From contig NW_026971215.1 in assembly GCF_963678635.1 (NCBI RefSeq), positions 1-64,000 of the forward strand: DNA of 64,000 nucleotides. The letters are read 5' to 3'. Under the pieces are notes generated by a model. That model saw only the letters and a list, made by a program, of their open reading frames with translations. It was not told the DNA's origin and made no database searches. This document shows, in pieces, positions 35,696-48,044 of the stretch; the stretch's first letter is position 1, and each line of letters begins with the position of its first letter. This DNA comes from Symsagittifera roscoffensis (Eukaryota > Xenacoelomorpha > Acoela > Convolutidae). Made by a program: the position numbers and the translations under genes.

Positions 35696-38600
35696 CAGTC
35701 GTGATTTGAACCATATTAAGAAACTTTCAAAAAGTTTTCCCAGTGTCGAGAAAACCTGGTTTGAAATTTTTGAGTTTTTGTCTAATTTCGATCTAATTAG
35801 TATGGGAATTAAATATTGCAATAGCTTTTTTAAGCTTAATTTAAGCCGTTGAAACTTGATTTTCTCACGTTACGATAGTTTGTGGAGCAGTTTAGTGCAA
35901 TTTTGGGAATGAAAAAATTAACAACTCAAAAAACTTCCGCGAAAAATTTTGATTTTTTTTTCAAATTTTAATTTCATTTTTCTAGTCACCTTTCTTCAAA
36001 AACTGTTTTCCAACTGAGCTATTTTTTGTATGACTCTCGAATATATTTCACATCTTTTCTTTTTTTGTGTTTTTTTAATATTTTTTTATTGCAACATGCA
36101 GAAAAACGTCACCAACTTGAGAATTTTATTTTTTTTATTTTTTAAGACTGTGGTCAGATCATTCTGTGCTACTTGCACAGTAGTCGGCTATCGTTGTTTT
36201 TTTGGTCTTTGTTTTGCACGCCAAATCAGGTACCACGAAGACTAATCGGACTGAGTTGTAAAGCATTTTCAGTCGTGATTTGAACCATATTCGAAATTTT
36301 CAAAAAGTTTTCCCAGTGTCGAGAAAACCTGGTTTGAAATTTTTGATTTTTTGTCTAATTTAGATCTAATAAGTATGCAAATTAAAAACTGCAATAGCTT
36401 TTTCAGCTTAATTTAAGCCGTTGAAACTTGATTTTCTTACGTTACGATAGTGTGATGAGCATTTTAGTGCAATTTTGGGAATGAAAAATATAAAAACTCA
36501 AAAAACTTCCGCGAAAAATTTTGATTTTTTTTTTCAAATTTTAATTTCACTTTTCTAGTCACTTTTCTTCAAAAACTGTTTTCCAATTGAGCTATTTTTT
36601 GTATGAATCTCGAATATGTTTCAAGTCTTTTCTTTTGTTGTGTTTTTAAAAAAAAAAATTTTTTACAACATGCAGAAAAACTTCACTAACTTGAGAATTT
36701 TTTTTTGTATTTTTTAAGACTGTGGTCAGAGCATTCTGTGCTACTTGCACAGTAACCGGCTATCGTTGTTTTTTTGGTCTTTGTTTTGCACGCCAAATCA
36801 GGTACTATGTAGACTAATCGGACTGAGTTGTAAAGCCCTTTCAGTCGTAATTTGAACGACATCAAAACATTTTGAAATTTTTTTTCCGGTGTCGTCAAAA
36901 ACCGGTTTGAATTTTTTAGTTTTTTGCCTAATTGTGAGCGAGTGAGCAGGGTTAAACTAGCTTTATTTGTGTCTAATTTAAAAACTGAAAATTTAGTTTT
37001 AATCAAATACAGTTAGTTTTTGGAGTTTCCAGCTTCATCTGCGGAAGTAAAAAAAATTTCAAAAACTTTCATCGTTTCTCTCGTTATTTGTCCTTAGAAA
37101 TTGTTTTCATGTTTGCATTTTTTACATTTACTGACAAAACGGCCTAAGTTCTCCTTTTTTGCTCATATCCCTCTTTCAAACCAAGCCAAAAAAAGCCTTT
37201 CTTTGAAAAGAAAAAACTTTTCTTTGTAACTTTTTTTAGACTGGTCGAAGCATTCTGTGCTACTTCAAAGTATCCGGCTAACCTTGTTTGTGACAATCAT
37301 CAAATGTCAAAAAAAATCGCGTATAATTAAGACTAGACGCAAAAAACATAACACAATAGGCACGCAGAGTACTAAAAAATCTCCCAGACAAAGTCAACAG
37401 ATTTGTCGATATATCATAACAATAGAAATCATATCCCTAGTGATTGAAAAGACCAGAGACAAAACACTGAAGAAACCAAAGACAAATGATATAGACAGCC
37501 CAGTCAGAATTCTTGCAAAATTAGAACCATTTTTTCAGAAGGAAAATTAAACTCACGCATAAGCGAAAACCAACGCAATTTGCGGATAAAATGATATCGA
37601 TTGAAACTTGCATACTTGAAAAAAGTACATATTGGAAGAACAAAACCGATAATCAACACAATTTGTTGTTGCAAGCCGTCGACACGAAATTATGCCGTCG
37701 ACACGAAATTATGGATTATCTTTTTCAGCTTTCATAAATGAAAAGTTTACGACCCTGATAAAAAACAAAATTTATAATTTACTTCCACAAAACACCATTA
37801 TTTACCCCTTATTTCAATTTCTTATTTTTCAACAGGAGAAGAGCCATGTCCAACAAAGCTTGTTAACCAGCAAACAAATCAATCATTTTGCATGCACAGA
37901 ATAACACAAATACTAAAATAAGGTAATCGTTCCGACCTTGAAAATGGAAAGAACTTTGTATTCGGCTGTGTATATAAAAACCTCTTTAGTCGTGATTTGA
38001 AACATATTAAGAAATTTTCGAAAAGTTTTCCCAGTGCCGAGAAAACCTGGTTTGAAATTTTTGATTTTTCGTCTAATTTCGAGCTAATTAATATGGGAAT
38101 TAAAAATTGCAATAGCTTACTTAAGCTTAATTTAAGCCGTTGAAACTCATTTTTATCATGTTACAGTAGTTTTTGGAGCATTTTAGTGCAATTTTGGGAA
38201 TAAAAAATTTAAAAATTCAAAAAACTTTCGCAAAAACGTTTTGATTTTTTTTTCAAATTTTAATTTCACTTTTCTAGTCACTTTTCTTCAAAAACTGTTT
38301 TCCAATTGAGCTATTTTTTGTATGAATCTCGAATATGTTTCAAGTCTTTTCTTTTGTTGTGTTTTTTAAAAAAAAAATTTTTTACAACATGCAGAAAAAC
38401 TTCACTAACTTGAGAAACTTTTTTTGTATTTTTTAAGACTGTGGTCAGAGCATTCTGTGCTACTTGCACAGTAACCGGCTATCGTTGTTTTCTTTGGTTT
38501 TTGCTTTGCAAGCCAAATCAGGTACCACGAAGACTAATCGGAATGAGTTGTAAAGCCCTTTCAGTCGTACTTTGAACGACATCAAAACAATTTGAAATTT

Positions 38601-39410
38601 TTTTCCGGTGTCGTGAAAAACTGGTTGGAAATTTTTGGTTTTTCGCCTAATTTTGAGCGAATGAGCAGGCTTAAATTAGCTTTATTTATGCTTAATTTAA
38701 AAATTGAAAATGTAGTTTTAATCAAATGCAGTTATTTTTTGGAGTTTCTAGCTTCATTTGCGGAAGTAAAAAAACTTTCAAAAACTTTCATCGTTTCTCT
38801 CGTTATTTGTACTTAAAAATTGTTTTTCTATTTGCATATTTTACATTTACTGAAAAGACGGCCTAAGCTCTACTTTTTTGCTCTTATCCCTCTTTCAAAC
38901 CAAGCAAAAAAAAAAGCCTTTCTTTGGAAAGAAAAAACTTGTTTTTGTAACTTTTTCAGACTGGTCGAAGCGTTCTGTGCTACTTAACAGTAACCGGCTA
39001 ACCTTGTTCGTGAATATTATCAAATTTCAAAAAAAACCGTTGATAGTTAAAACTAGACGCAAAAAAACATAACACAATAGGCACTCAGAGTACTAAAAAA
39101 TCTCTCAGACAAAGTCAACAGATTTGTCGATATATCATATCATTAGAAATCAAACTCCTAGTTGAAGACTAATCGGACTGAGTTGTAAAACCCTTTCAGT
39201 CGTAATTTGAACGACATCGAAACTTTTCGAAAATTTTTTTTCTGGTTTCGTGAAAAACCGGTTTGAAATTTTTGGTTTTTCGCCTAATTTTGAGCGAGTA
39301 GGCTTAAATTAGCTTTATTTATACTTAATTTAAAAACTGAAAAATTAGTTTTAATCAAATGCAGTTAGTTTTTGGAGTTTCTAGCTTCATCTGAGGAAGT
39401 AAAAAATTGT
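35696..39410. repeat. Array of ~573-bp repeats with a/b subtypes
   Basis: Unit starts (CAGTCGT) lie at 35696 (a), 36270 (a), 36842 (b), about 37989 (a), 38562 (b) and 39197 (b-like), with unit lengths of 572-574 bp where tandem. Type a reads TTGAACCATATT then GTCGAGAAAACCTGG; type b reads TTGAACGACATC then GTCGTGAAAAACCGG. Both share a C-rich island with a TGTGC/GCACA hairpin and end ACTAATCGGACTGAGTTGTA. No open frame is conserved between units, so this is non-coding repeat. Confidence 0.85.
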
Positions 39411-40880
39411 ATTCGTATCAAGATCAAAACAAATCTAATTACAGGTGACAATTCATTTTTAAAATTTTTTACCCAAAAGACGAATTTAAATCAAAAGCAG
39501 CACAGATTTTAGTCATCTTCCATAGAGTTGTCAGCTTTAGACATCATTTGATCAGCATGAAAAAAAAGCTCTAAAATAATTTAGGTAAAGCACGACTGCA
39601 TAAATCTCTCTAGTGGAAAAAAAGTGAACCTCGCAAAATTTGAAACTCAATTTACCTTTTTCCAGTGGAACTTGTTTTCCGATGTAATTAATTTAACGGA
39701 TAGCATATCAATTAAATTAATAACACAATCTAAAATCAAATTCACTGCAAAAACACTAAAAAGAAATGGCGATAAAGAACACGGCTGTGATAAAAAACAA
39801 AAACCCTATGATGACATAAATTTAACTGGACTAACCGATTACAGACCACGTCCTTATAGACCATGCACCTTTCAGTCAAAATGAAAAAATTAATATGGTT
39901 TATCAATCAGAATTGGAAAATTTAACACCTGCATCATACCAACAAAAACCATGGCAGAAAATTAAAACGTAACTGATCAAAACAACTTCAATAAACTAAA
40001 AATTAACCTCATCGAACGTATTTTCGTTCATTTAAAGTTTTATCAAAAAAACAAAAGAAGGTATCTATCCTATCATGATTTCCAGACAAAACCATTCGTC
40101 TTCTACCGCTAAGCTCAATTCTTGCTGCTTTTAACCAGTTTGAATCAAGAGATACTTTCGGTACAAACTGGAGCGGACACAATGTTCAATCGTTTTAACA
40201 GACTGATAAACTTCTAAATTTCCCAACGTCGGTATATATGTGTCATGTAGTAATTAAATCTCATGTCAATAAAAAAAACTATTCTCAGATAAAAACAGAT
40301 AGAATAAAACAAGATTTTTGCACCTTAAAAACTTTCTTTCAGCCAGAGAAAATCAATTGATACAAAGATAGTAGTTTTATAGAAACACTGGAATCGGAAG
40401 AAATTGAATTTATAAAGTTCTGTGAACGTAATCACACTTTTTCTAGCATTGAAACCAGTACCGCAACGTATTGCATTCTGCTCAACGTCGAAAATTTTTC
40501 AAAATTTTTTTTTTCAATATCAAAGTATGGGATGTGCGATACCCTAGACAATGATAGAGTCGCTGATTTTACAAATCAAACGTTTTGTGTGCTATACCAC
40601 TTATCTGAAAAAAAATAGAATCTGTGAGCTTTATGCGCCCTGGATTAGTGAATAAGTCGAACGGAAAAACAGACATCGATAAGACAAAGATGAAACCAAA
40701 TACCATGGTTGTCGCCCTAAGCATATAATTCACAAACCATTGCCACCTATATTTGTCTATGTCCTTATTATCCTGTTAGTTAATGGTTTATCCTCCTGTT
40801 TAAGAAATTTCTCTCCTTATTTAAAAAATTTTGAATCAAGATTCGATTAGAAACGTTGATTTTAAATTTACTTTTTCTCA
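39411..40880. other. Unassigned region, possible mobile-element relic
   Basis: Contains an 86-codon plus frame (39624-39884) ending in TDYRPRPYRPCTF and further short coding-like stretches to about 40240 (ERIFVHLKFY and SVQTGADTMFNRF). None matches a family I can name with confidence. It lies just outside an integrase relic on the other strand. Confidence 0.3.
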
Positions 40881-40898
40881 ACAAAACATTCTAAATAT

Positions 40899-41425
40899 AT
40901 GATGCGACCTACCCAAACACTAAAGAAGATGACCATCACTTTTGTCATGCAAGTCCCCTGAGAACAATATCAGGCAGTTGCAGAGGTTAAGGGGATAAAT
41001 TTTCTATACAGGAAGATAAACCTTTGACTAGAAGGATTATAGGGTCATACAAATTACATAGTTGGCAGCGGTTTTTGAACAAAATTCTGAGCCTTTATCA
41101 GTGTCTAGGGCATCGCGTATTCCAAAATTCGATACCCAAGTATGAAACAAATTGGATGTTGTGTAGAAAGCAATGCGTTGCTGTACTGTGTTCAAAGCTG
41201 CAAAAAGTGTGATTGAGCCCACTGAAACAATTATAAGTTCACTTCCCTCGATAAAGTCATTGGACCAAATTTCAAAGGAAAAAACACTTTTTCAACAAAA
41301 CAGTTTAAAGGTTACTGCAATCCATCTTTATGATGCGGCCTGCCCATACACTTTAAAGAAAATCTTCATTTTTGTTGTGCAAAACCATTTAATACTTCTC
41401 AGGCAGTTGAAGAGACTGGACATTC
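40899..41425. repeat. ~431-bp duplicated segment
   Basis: ATGATGCG.CCT.CCCA.ACACT and the block ending CAGGCAGTTG occur at about 40899-40985 and 41330-41415. They flank the integrase relic and probably come from the same element. Confidence 0.5.
41037..41290 (-). pseudogene. Isolated integrase core relic
   Basis: On the minus strand an open frame from about 41290 reads FEIWSNDFIEGSELIIV, then HTWVSNFGIRDALDTDKGSEF, the layout of a retrotransposon integrase core (W..D..., FGI..., TD.G.EF). The second catalytic aspartate is present in TDKG. The first aspartate position, in IIVSVGSIT, shows glycine instead, and the part with the catalytic glutamate is missing. No RT or LTR was found around it, so it is a solo fragment of a gypsy-type element. 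Confidence 0.65.
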
Positions 41426-41430
41426 AAAAG

Positions 41431-42280
41431 TTACCACCCCAAAATTATAAAATTTTTAAAAACCAGAAAAAGTATTTAAAAAAATACACAAAAACAAAAT
41501 ACAGAAAAAAAAACAAATTCAGCCAGCATCAGAAATAAAAGTTTAGTATGCTTTCGTTTTTTTGACACATTTGAACAAATTTCTACCCCTAGATTCGTAC
41601 GGCATAAAGATATGAAAATCGAGTGACCTTACTTATAGAAAATTTGATTCAGAAGACTAAGACAAGCTTTCCCGGTAGTCATTTTTTGACTCTTGTACTC
41701 TAATTAATTTAGCTTTCTTAAATTTGCAGAAAAAAAAGTTTTCTCAGGATTGAATGTAATATAAACACCATTAAGAAGAGATCCAGAAAATATAAATGTT
41801 GATAATCACCATGATTTTGACTTAATTGAAAAGACAATTTTTCAGAAGAAACAATGTTCTAAAAAAATTTAACAAAACTTCAATCTCAAAAAAAAAAGCA
41901 CCATGAATTTTTTTTTCTCAAAATCCAATTTTTCATGTAAAAAATCAGTAAACCAAACAAAAAAAACTCAATCTTAAATTTTTTAAAACTCATGTCGCAC
42001 ACGATAAAAAACTCCAAAAAAAGTAGACAGTATTATTTCAAACGCATTATTTTTTTTTCATCATCTAAAATCAGTTTTTAATTTTTTTATCAAACAAGCT
42101 GACAATACATAAGTTCCACGTTAGTTAGCTGTTTTTAGAAAGACTCGTGTTTTCTCGAAGAAAAACCATAAAATTTTTCAGTGCTATTTGGGATATCTCA
42201 ACAAAGACCAAACTATAAGGCTCTCGAAAGTCTCAACATCAAAACAATCTACAATAAATACTAAGACAAATAGTTACCTT
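41431..42280. other. Unassigned AT-rich DNA
   Basis: Poly-A and poly-T rich, no supported feature. Confidence 0.5.
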
Positions 42281-44600
42281 TGTAAATTTTTGTCAGTTTT
42301 ACTCTCAAAATTATCATGGGAATCGGAGGCGGCTTGGTTGGTGATAAGGTCGAAGTCATTTTTAACAAAAACAGGACTGGTGGGTTTTTCTAGAGTTGTA
42401 GAAGTAGGACGTTTTTTGATTTAAACATAGAAAGATTATCAAAAAAAAATTGTGGGCTTGAGGGCAAATCCGTAAATTCTATGAATGTGGAGATTTCTTG
42501 AGATTGGTGAATATGGACCTTTTGAGTTCATACACGTCCTTGGAAGTGCTTAATTCAGAGAGTGTGGAAAAAAGCTGGTTGAGAATGAGGTGGAAAAAAG
42601 AGAAACTTGATGACGTCGTAGGATTTCTGCCTACTTGTTTATGATGGTTGAAAATTATTGTCGTTACGGGAACGAAAATATCGAGTATGAAGTTGTTCTT
42701 TAATTTGTTTGTACTGTTGTTCTAATTGCTGTGGGGTTATACATGTTATATCACCTGCCCAGTTTCGTTGTAACGGATTACATCGTGGCTTTGAATTTGT
42801 GTTTCGTGATTTTGGCTACTTTCTAATTGTTCGGGTGATGTTGTTAAGGATAATTTTGTTCATGATGACTAATTGGTCGTGAATTTAATGTAAGATTGTA
42901 CACTTTTGAGAGAACTTCCAATAGTATTATGCGTTTGAGGCTGAGCAAATTCCAAAAAAATACATGCTAAAAAGAAGCGTACAACGCTAGCCTGTCTGTT
43001 CACTTAAGATTGAAGTTCGCATGTGTTTTTGTTCATGAATAAGTTAATTTGTTTGTACTGTTGTTCTATTTGCTGTGGGGTACTACATGTTATATCACCT
43101 GCCCAGTTTCGTTGTAACGGATTATATCGTGGCTTTGAATTCGTGTTTCGTGATATTGGCTACTTTTCTAATTGTTCGGGTGATGTTGTTAAGGATAAAT
43201 TTTGTTCATGATGACTAATTGGTCGTGAATTTAATGTAAGATTGTACACTTTTGAGAGAACTTCCAATAGTATTATGCGTTTGAGGTTGAGCAAATTCCA
43301 AAAAAATACATGCTAAAAAGAAGCGTACAACGCTAGCCTGTCTGTTCGCTTAAGAGTGAAGTTCGCATGTGTTTTTGTTCATGAATAAGAAATTGATCAA
43401 ATAAGAAATGAACATGGGGTAGTCGATTTTCGAAAAATTACTACGACAATCATATTAGGTTAAATACTTGATATTTTATTTGGACTAAACTGAATCTGAT
43501 TTTTCCGAAAAAATCAAGGGAACGATATTCTGTTTATTCGAATTAATATATCCGGGATGTCTCACGTGTAGAATCTTCTTGACAAGGGGTCAATGATGTG
43601 TACTTGAACTAAAATAGGGATCTTTGTTAGCATCTTTTATCTTCAGCTACTTCTAAAGGGAAATTTTTGTACATGTGTGAAATCATTTAAAAAATTCTAA
43701 AACCTTCTCTTAGAAAATTCTACAAAATTTGATTTTTTTTTGAAAAGTAAAATCTAACAACTGGGAATTCGCTAATAAATCTAGTGATTGCAGTATTTTT
43801 GCTGTTTCTAGATTGTGTAATTTATGTGTCTTCTATTCGGATAGTAACAATTCAAGGAAATTTTGTTGGACAGTATAGGCAACTTTCAGGTTTCTACATC
43901 AGTGTCAGAATGAATAATCGAAAAAATGTCATAACTAGTAAAAGGTTTCCATCATTCCCAATTGTGATAATCTCACTTCTTTTCTGTTCTTTGACATTGC
44001 TTTAATTTTCATTGCTTGTTTTGAACTTCTTCGGTTATTGTCTTTTTATCCTTTTTTCTTTCCACTTATGAGGCTTCAAAGGTAAAATGAGAACATTTGA
44101 TGGCTTCGGCGTGCTTAGATGAAAACCTCAGTGGAGTCTGTCCTTCAGTGTTTCTTTCTTTTCAAGGAGTTTTAAGAAAAAAAAGCGTATCGTGATTTTT
44201 AACAATCTGGCTACTATTTGAGCGTTTTGAACTCTTCAATTGAACCTATTGTACGTGCTGTCGGGTCACAATATCCTTGATCATTTTCTCCCGTGAAGTC
44301 CTTTTCCGCCAACAGATCTGGTTTTGTCATTTGAACCACGTGTCAAATGTCCATTTTCTAAAAATATTTTTTTTAGAAAAAAGAACAGAATTTCATAGTG
44401 CTCTGCTCGATAAAACGCATTGGTAAGGTTCGGTCATGTTTAGCCCCATCATCCATTACGAATCAACTTTTTGAATAAAATTATGACCAACCGATGTGAC
44501 CAAAAAATTGGAGTTAAGCGGATTTCATAGTTTATGTTCTCATCAAAATTTTCAGCAAGGTGAATGATTTTTTAAAAATCGTCTGAACTAAAATTGCTTC
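42281..44600 (-). pseudogene. Decayed minus-strand gene with ankyrin-like patches (copy A)
   Basis: The minus strand shows several coding-like patches with balanced codon use, separated by stops and frame changes. About 44270-44345 reads DLLAEKDFTGEND and EEFKTLK. About 44085-44155 reads NTEGQTPLRFSSKHAEAIK, which resembles the start of an ankyrin repeat (G.TPL...). About 44530-44575 reads IIHLAENFDEN. About 42740-43215 reads NWAGDITC and QQYKQIKEQLH. About 42281-42410 reads KKRPTSTTLEKPTSPVFVK, ending at a good splice-donor sequence (AAAG/GTAACT). A TAG is shared by all copies of one patch, so decay began before the duplication. The ankyrin assignment is tentative. Confidence 0.4.
42700..43387. 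repeat. 344-bp tandem duplication inside copy A
   Basis: TTAATTTGTTTGTACTGTTG begins at 42700 and again at 43044. The two 344-bp units are nearly identical and both end GTTCATGAATAAG. Copy B has one unit, so this arose after the 3-kb duplication or was lost from B. Confidence 0.92.
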
Positions 44601-45074
44601 AATTATAACATATTTGACTGTATTGAAACGTTCGGAAAGCAGAAGTTTTTTGCCTTTCTTTGTCTAGTGTTAGGTAGTTCTATGCGATGAGCTATCGGCA
44701 ATTTTGTTTATGACAATAACTCGAACATAAAGACTGGAAACCCAAATAATTGGGACTTTTGTTAGTTCATGCATAAATAGCACTTTACCTGCTCCTGCTT
44801 AAATGTTTTAATTACTATGAAACAAAATGCAACCAGATAATTAATTGCACATGCTTTAGCAAGTCTTTAAACTAGCTAATTACAGAAGTTGTGGTTAAAA
44901 CAAATTGACTGAATGCTTCAAAAATTAATTCAGGCTACCCTTAAGATTTATTGATAAAAAACGAATCAGTTATCTCCTATATAACTCAGTTCTCAGTTCT
45001 CTTATAAACTAGTAATGGTTATCTAAATGGTGTTACTTATTTGAACGATCAAAATATTTGTGAATTTGTTTCAA

Positions 45075-45275
45075 TGATGCAGTGACCTAATTTTCGACTA
45101 TTCCGCGACCTATTTTTCGACCATGCTGCAAATGGTGTTTCAACCATATTGCACCTAAGTTTTTCACTATCTCATGTTTCATTTTTTGAACGTTCCGTAG
45201 TTTTTTTCCGATCATGCCGCGACTTGTTTTTTACCAGCACGCGACTTATTTTGCGATCGTCGCGACCGAGGTAAG
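45075..45275. repeat. Degenerate minisatellite of CGACC/CATGC units (copy A)
   Basis: Repeats of TTTTTCGACCATGC-GCGACT-like units of roughly 25-30 bp, GC-richer than the surroundings. The same array recurs at about 47697-47875 in copy B with one block deleted. Confidence 0.65.
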
Positions 45276-45316
45276 GAACGTTCAGGCTTTGTACGTGTCT
45301 TAAAGCTATATCCAAT

Positions 45317-47230
45317 TTATCATGGGAATCGGAGGCGGCTTGGTTGGTGATAAGGTCGAAGTCATTTTTAACAAAAACAGGACTGGTGGGTTTTTCTAGA
45401 GTTGTAGAAGTAGGACGTTTTTTGATTTAAACATAGAAAGATTATCAAAAAAAAAATTGTGGGCTTGAGGGCAAATCCGTAAATTCTATGAATGTGGAGA
45501 TTTCTTGAGATTGGTGAATATGGATTTTTTGAGTTCACACACGTCCTTGGAAGTGCTTAATTCAGAGAGTGTGGAAAAAAGCTGGTTGAGAATGAGGTGG
45601 AAAAAAGAGAAACTTGATGACGTCGTAGGATTTCTGCCTACTTGTTTATGATGGTTGAAAATTATTGTCGTTACGGGAACGAAAATATCGAGTATGAAGT
45701 TGTTCTTTAATTTGTTTGTACTGTTGTTCTATTTGCTGTGGGGTTATACATGTTATATCACCTGCCCAGTTTCGTTGTAACGGATTACATCGTGGCTTTG
45801 AGTTTGTGTTTCGTGATTTTGGCTACTTTTCTAATTGTTCGGGTGATGTTGTTAAGGATAAATTTTGTTCATGATGACTAATTGGTCGTGAATTTAATGT
45901 AAGATTGTACACTTTTGAGAAAACTTCCAATAGTATTATGCGTTTTGAGGTTGAGCAAATTCCAAAAATATAAATGCTAAAAAGAAGCGTGAAGTTCGCA
46001 TGTGTTTTTGTTCGTGAATAAGAAATTGATCAAATAAGAAATGAACATGGGGTAGTCGATTTTCGAAAAGTTACTACGACAATCATATTAGGTTAAATAT
46101 TTGATATATTATATGGACTAAACTGAATCTAATTTTTCTGAAAAATCAGGGGAACGATATTCTGTTTATTCGAAATAATATATCCGGGATGTCTCACGTG
46201 TAGAATCTTCTTGACAAGGGGTCAATGATGTGTACTTGAACTAAAATAGGGATCTTTGTTAGCATCTTTTATCTTCAGCTACTTCTAAAGGGAAATTTTT
46301 GTACATCTGTGAAATCATTTAAAAAATTCTGTAACCTCTTAGAAAATTCTACAAAATTTGATTTTTCTTTTGAAAAGTAAAATTTAACAACTGGGAATTC
46401 GCTAATAAATCTAGTGATTGCAGTATTTTTGCTGTTTCTAGATTGTGTAATTTATGTGTCTTCTATTCGGATAGTAACAATTCAAGGAAATTTAGTTGGA
46501 CAGTATAGACAACTTTCAGGTTTCTAAATCAGTGTCAGAATGAATAATCGAAAAAATGTCATAACTAGTAAGTGGATTCCATCATTCCCAATTGTGATAA
46601 TCTGACTTCTTTTCTGTTCTTTGACATTGCTTTAATTTTCATTGTTTGTTTTGAACTTTTTCGGTTATTGTCTTTTTATCCTTTTTTCTTTCCACTTAAA
46701 AGGCTTCAAAGGTAAAATGAGAACATTTGATGCCTTCGGCGTTTTTAGATGAAAACCTCAGTGGAGTGTGTCCTTCAGTGTTTCTTTCTTTTCAAGGAGT
46801 TTTAAGAAAAAAAGCGTATCGTGAATTTTAACAATCTGGCTACTATTTGAGAGTTTTGAACTATTCAATTGAACCTATTGTACGTGCTGTCGGGTCACAA
46901 TATCCTTGATCATTTGCTCCCGTGAAGTCCTTTTCCGCTAACTGATCTGGTTTTGTCATTTGAACCACGCGTCAGTTGTCCATTTTCTAAAAACATTTTT
47001 TTTTAGAAAAAAAAACAGAATTTTATAGTGCTCTGCTCGATAAAACTCATTGGTAAGGTTCGGTCATGTTTAGCCCCATCATCCATTACGAATCAACTTT
47101 TTGAATAAAATTATGTACAACCGATTTGACCAAAAAATTGGAGTTAAGCGGATTACATAGCTTATGTTCTCATCAAAATTTCCAGCAAGGTGAATGATTT
47201 TTTAAAAATCGTCTGAACTAAAATTGCTTC
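45317..47230 (-). pseudogene. Decayed minus-strand gene with ankyrin-like patches (copy B)
   Basis: Carries the same patches as copy A, for example NTEGHTPLRFSSKNAEGIK at about 46715-46780, with the same shared stops plus extra ones. The proximal exon-like patch is cut by the duplication boundary at 45317. Same caution on the ankyrin assignment. Confidence 0.35.
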
Positions 47231-47918
47231 AATTATAACATATTTGACTGTATTGAAACGTTCGGAAAGCAGAAGTTTTTTGCCTCCCTTTGTCTAGTGT
47301 TAGGTAGTTTTATGAGATGAGCTATCGGCAATTGTGTTTATGACAATAACTCGACTGGAAACCCAAATAATTGGGACTTCTGTTAGGTCATGCTTAAATA
47401 GCACTTTACCTGCTCCTGCTTAAATGTTTTAATTACTATGAAACAAAATGCAACCAGATAACTAAGTGCACATGCTTTAGCAAGTCTTTAAACTAGCTAA
47501 TTACAGAAGTTGTGGTTAAAACAAATTGACTGAATGCTTCAAAAGTTAATTCAGGCTACCCTTAAGATTTATTGATAAAAAAGAATCAGTTATCTCCTAT
47601 ATAACTCAGTTCTCAGTTCTCTTATAAAACAGTAATGGTTATCTAAATTGTGTTACTTATTTGAACGATCAAATATTTGTGAATTTGTTTCAATGATGCA
47701 GTGACCTAATTTTCGACTGTTTCGCGACCTATTTTTCGACCATGCTGCGACTGGTGTTTCAACCATATCTATCTCATGATTCATTTTTTGAACGTTCCGT
47801 AATTTTTTTCCGACCATGCCGCGACTTGTTTTTTTACCAGCACGCGACTTATTTTGCGATCGTCGCGACCGAGGGAAGGAACGTTCAGGCTTAGTACGTG
47901 TCTTAAAACTATATCCAA
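45317..47918. repeat. ~2.6 kb tandem duplication, copy B
   Basis: See copy A. It has deletions relative to A near 45985 (loss of a CAACGCTAGCCTGTC block) and near 47768. Confidence 0.92.
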
Positions 47919-48044
47919 AACATTGATTTTCGGTTGCGGAATTAACATTGGCGCGACCAAATTTTCAAAAAATGAACCGCAAATTTTGACCCGGGAGCCA
48001 ACAAATTGTTATCTTTCAAAATAATGACTTTTTTGTGATTGAAG

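Larger units (their letters stand above)
42311..45316. repeat. ~3.0 kb tandem duplication, copy A
   Basis: Direct repeat of 45317-47918, with the start TTATCATGGGAATCGG at 42311 and 45317 (offset 3006) and the end CTATATCCAA just before 45317 and at about 47918. By eye the copies differ at a few percent of sites plus indels. Copy A is longer mainly because of its own 344-bp internal duplication. Confidence 0.92.

Noticed and set aside
28077..39410. The hairpin core of the ~573-bp repeat as a CRISPR array or tRNA-derived SINE
   Set aside because: Units are too long and have no spacer structure, and no A-box or B-box promoter could be recognised.
43784..44005. 73-codon plus-strand frame resembling a small membrane protein
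   Set aside because: The duplicate at about 46421 has stops in the same frame, and the better coding signal around it lies on the minus strand.
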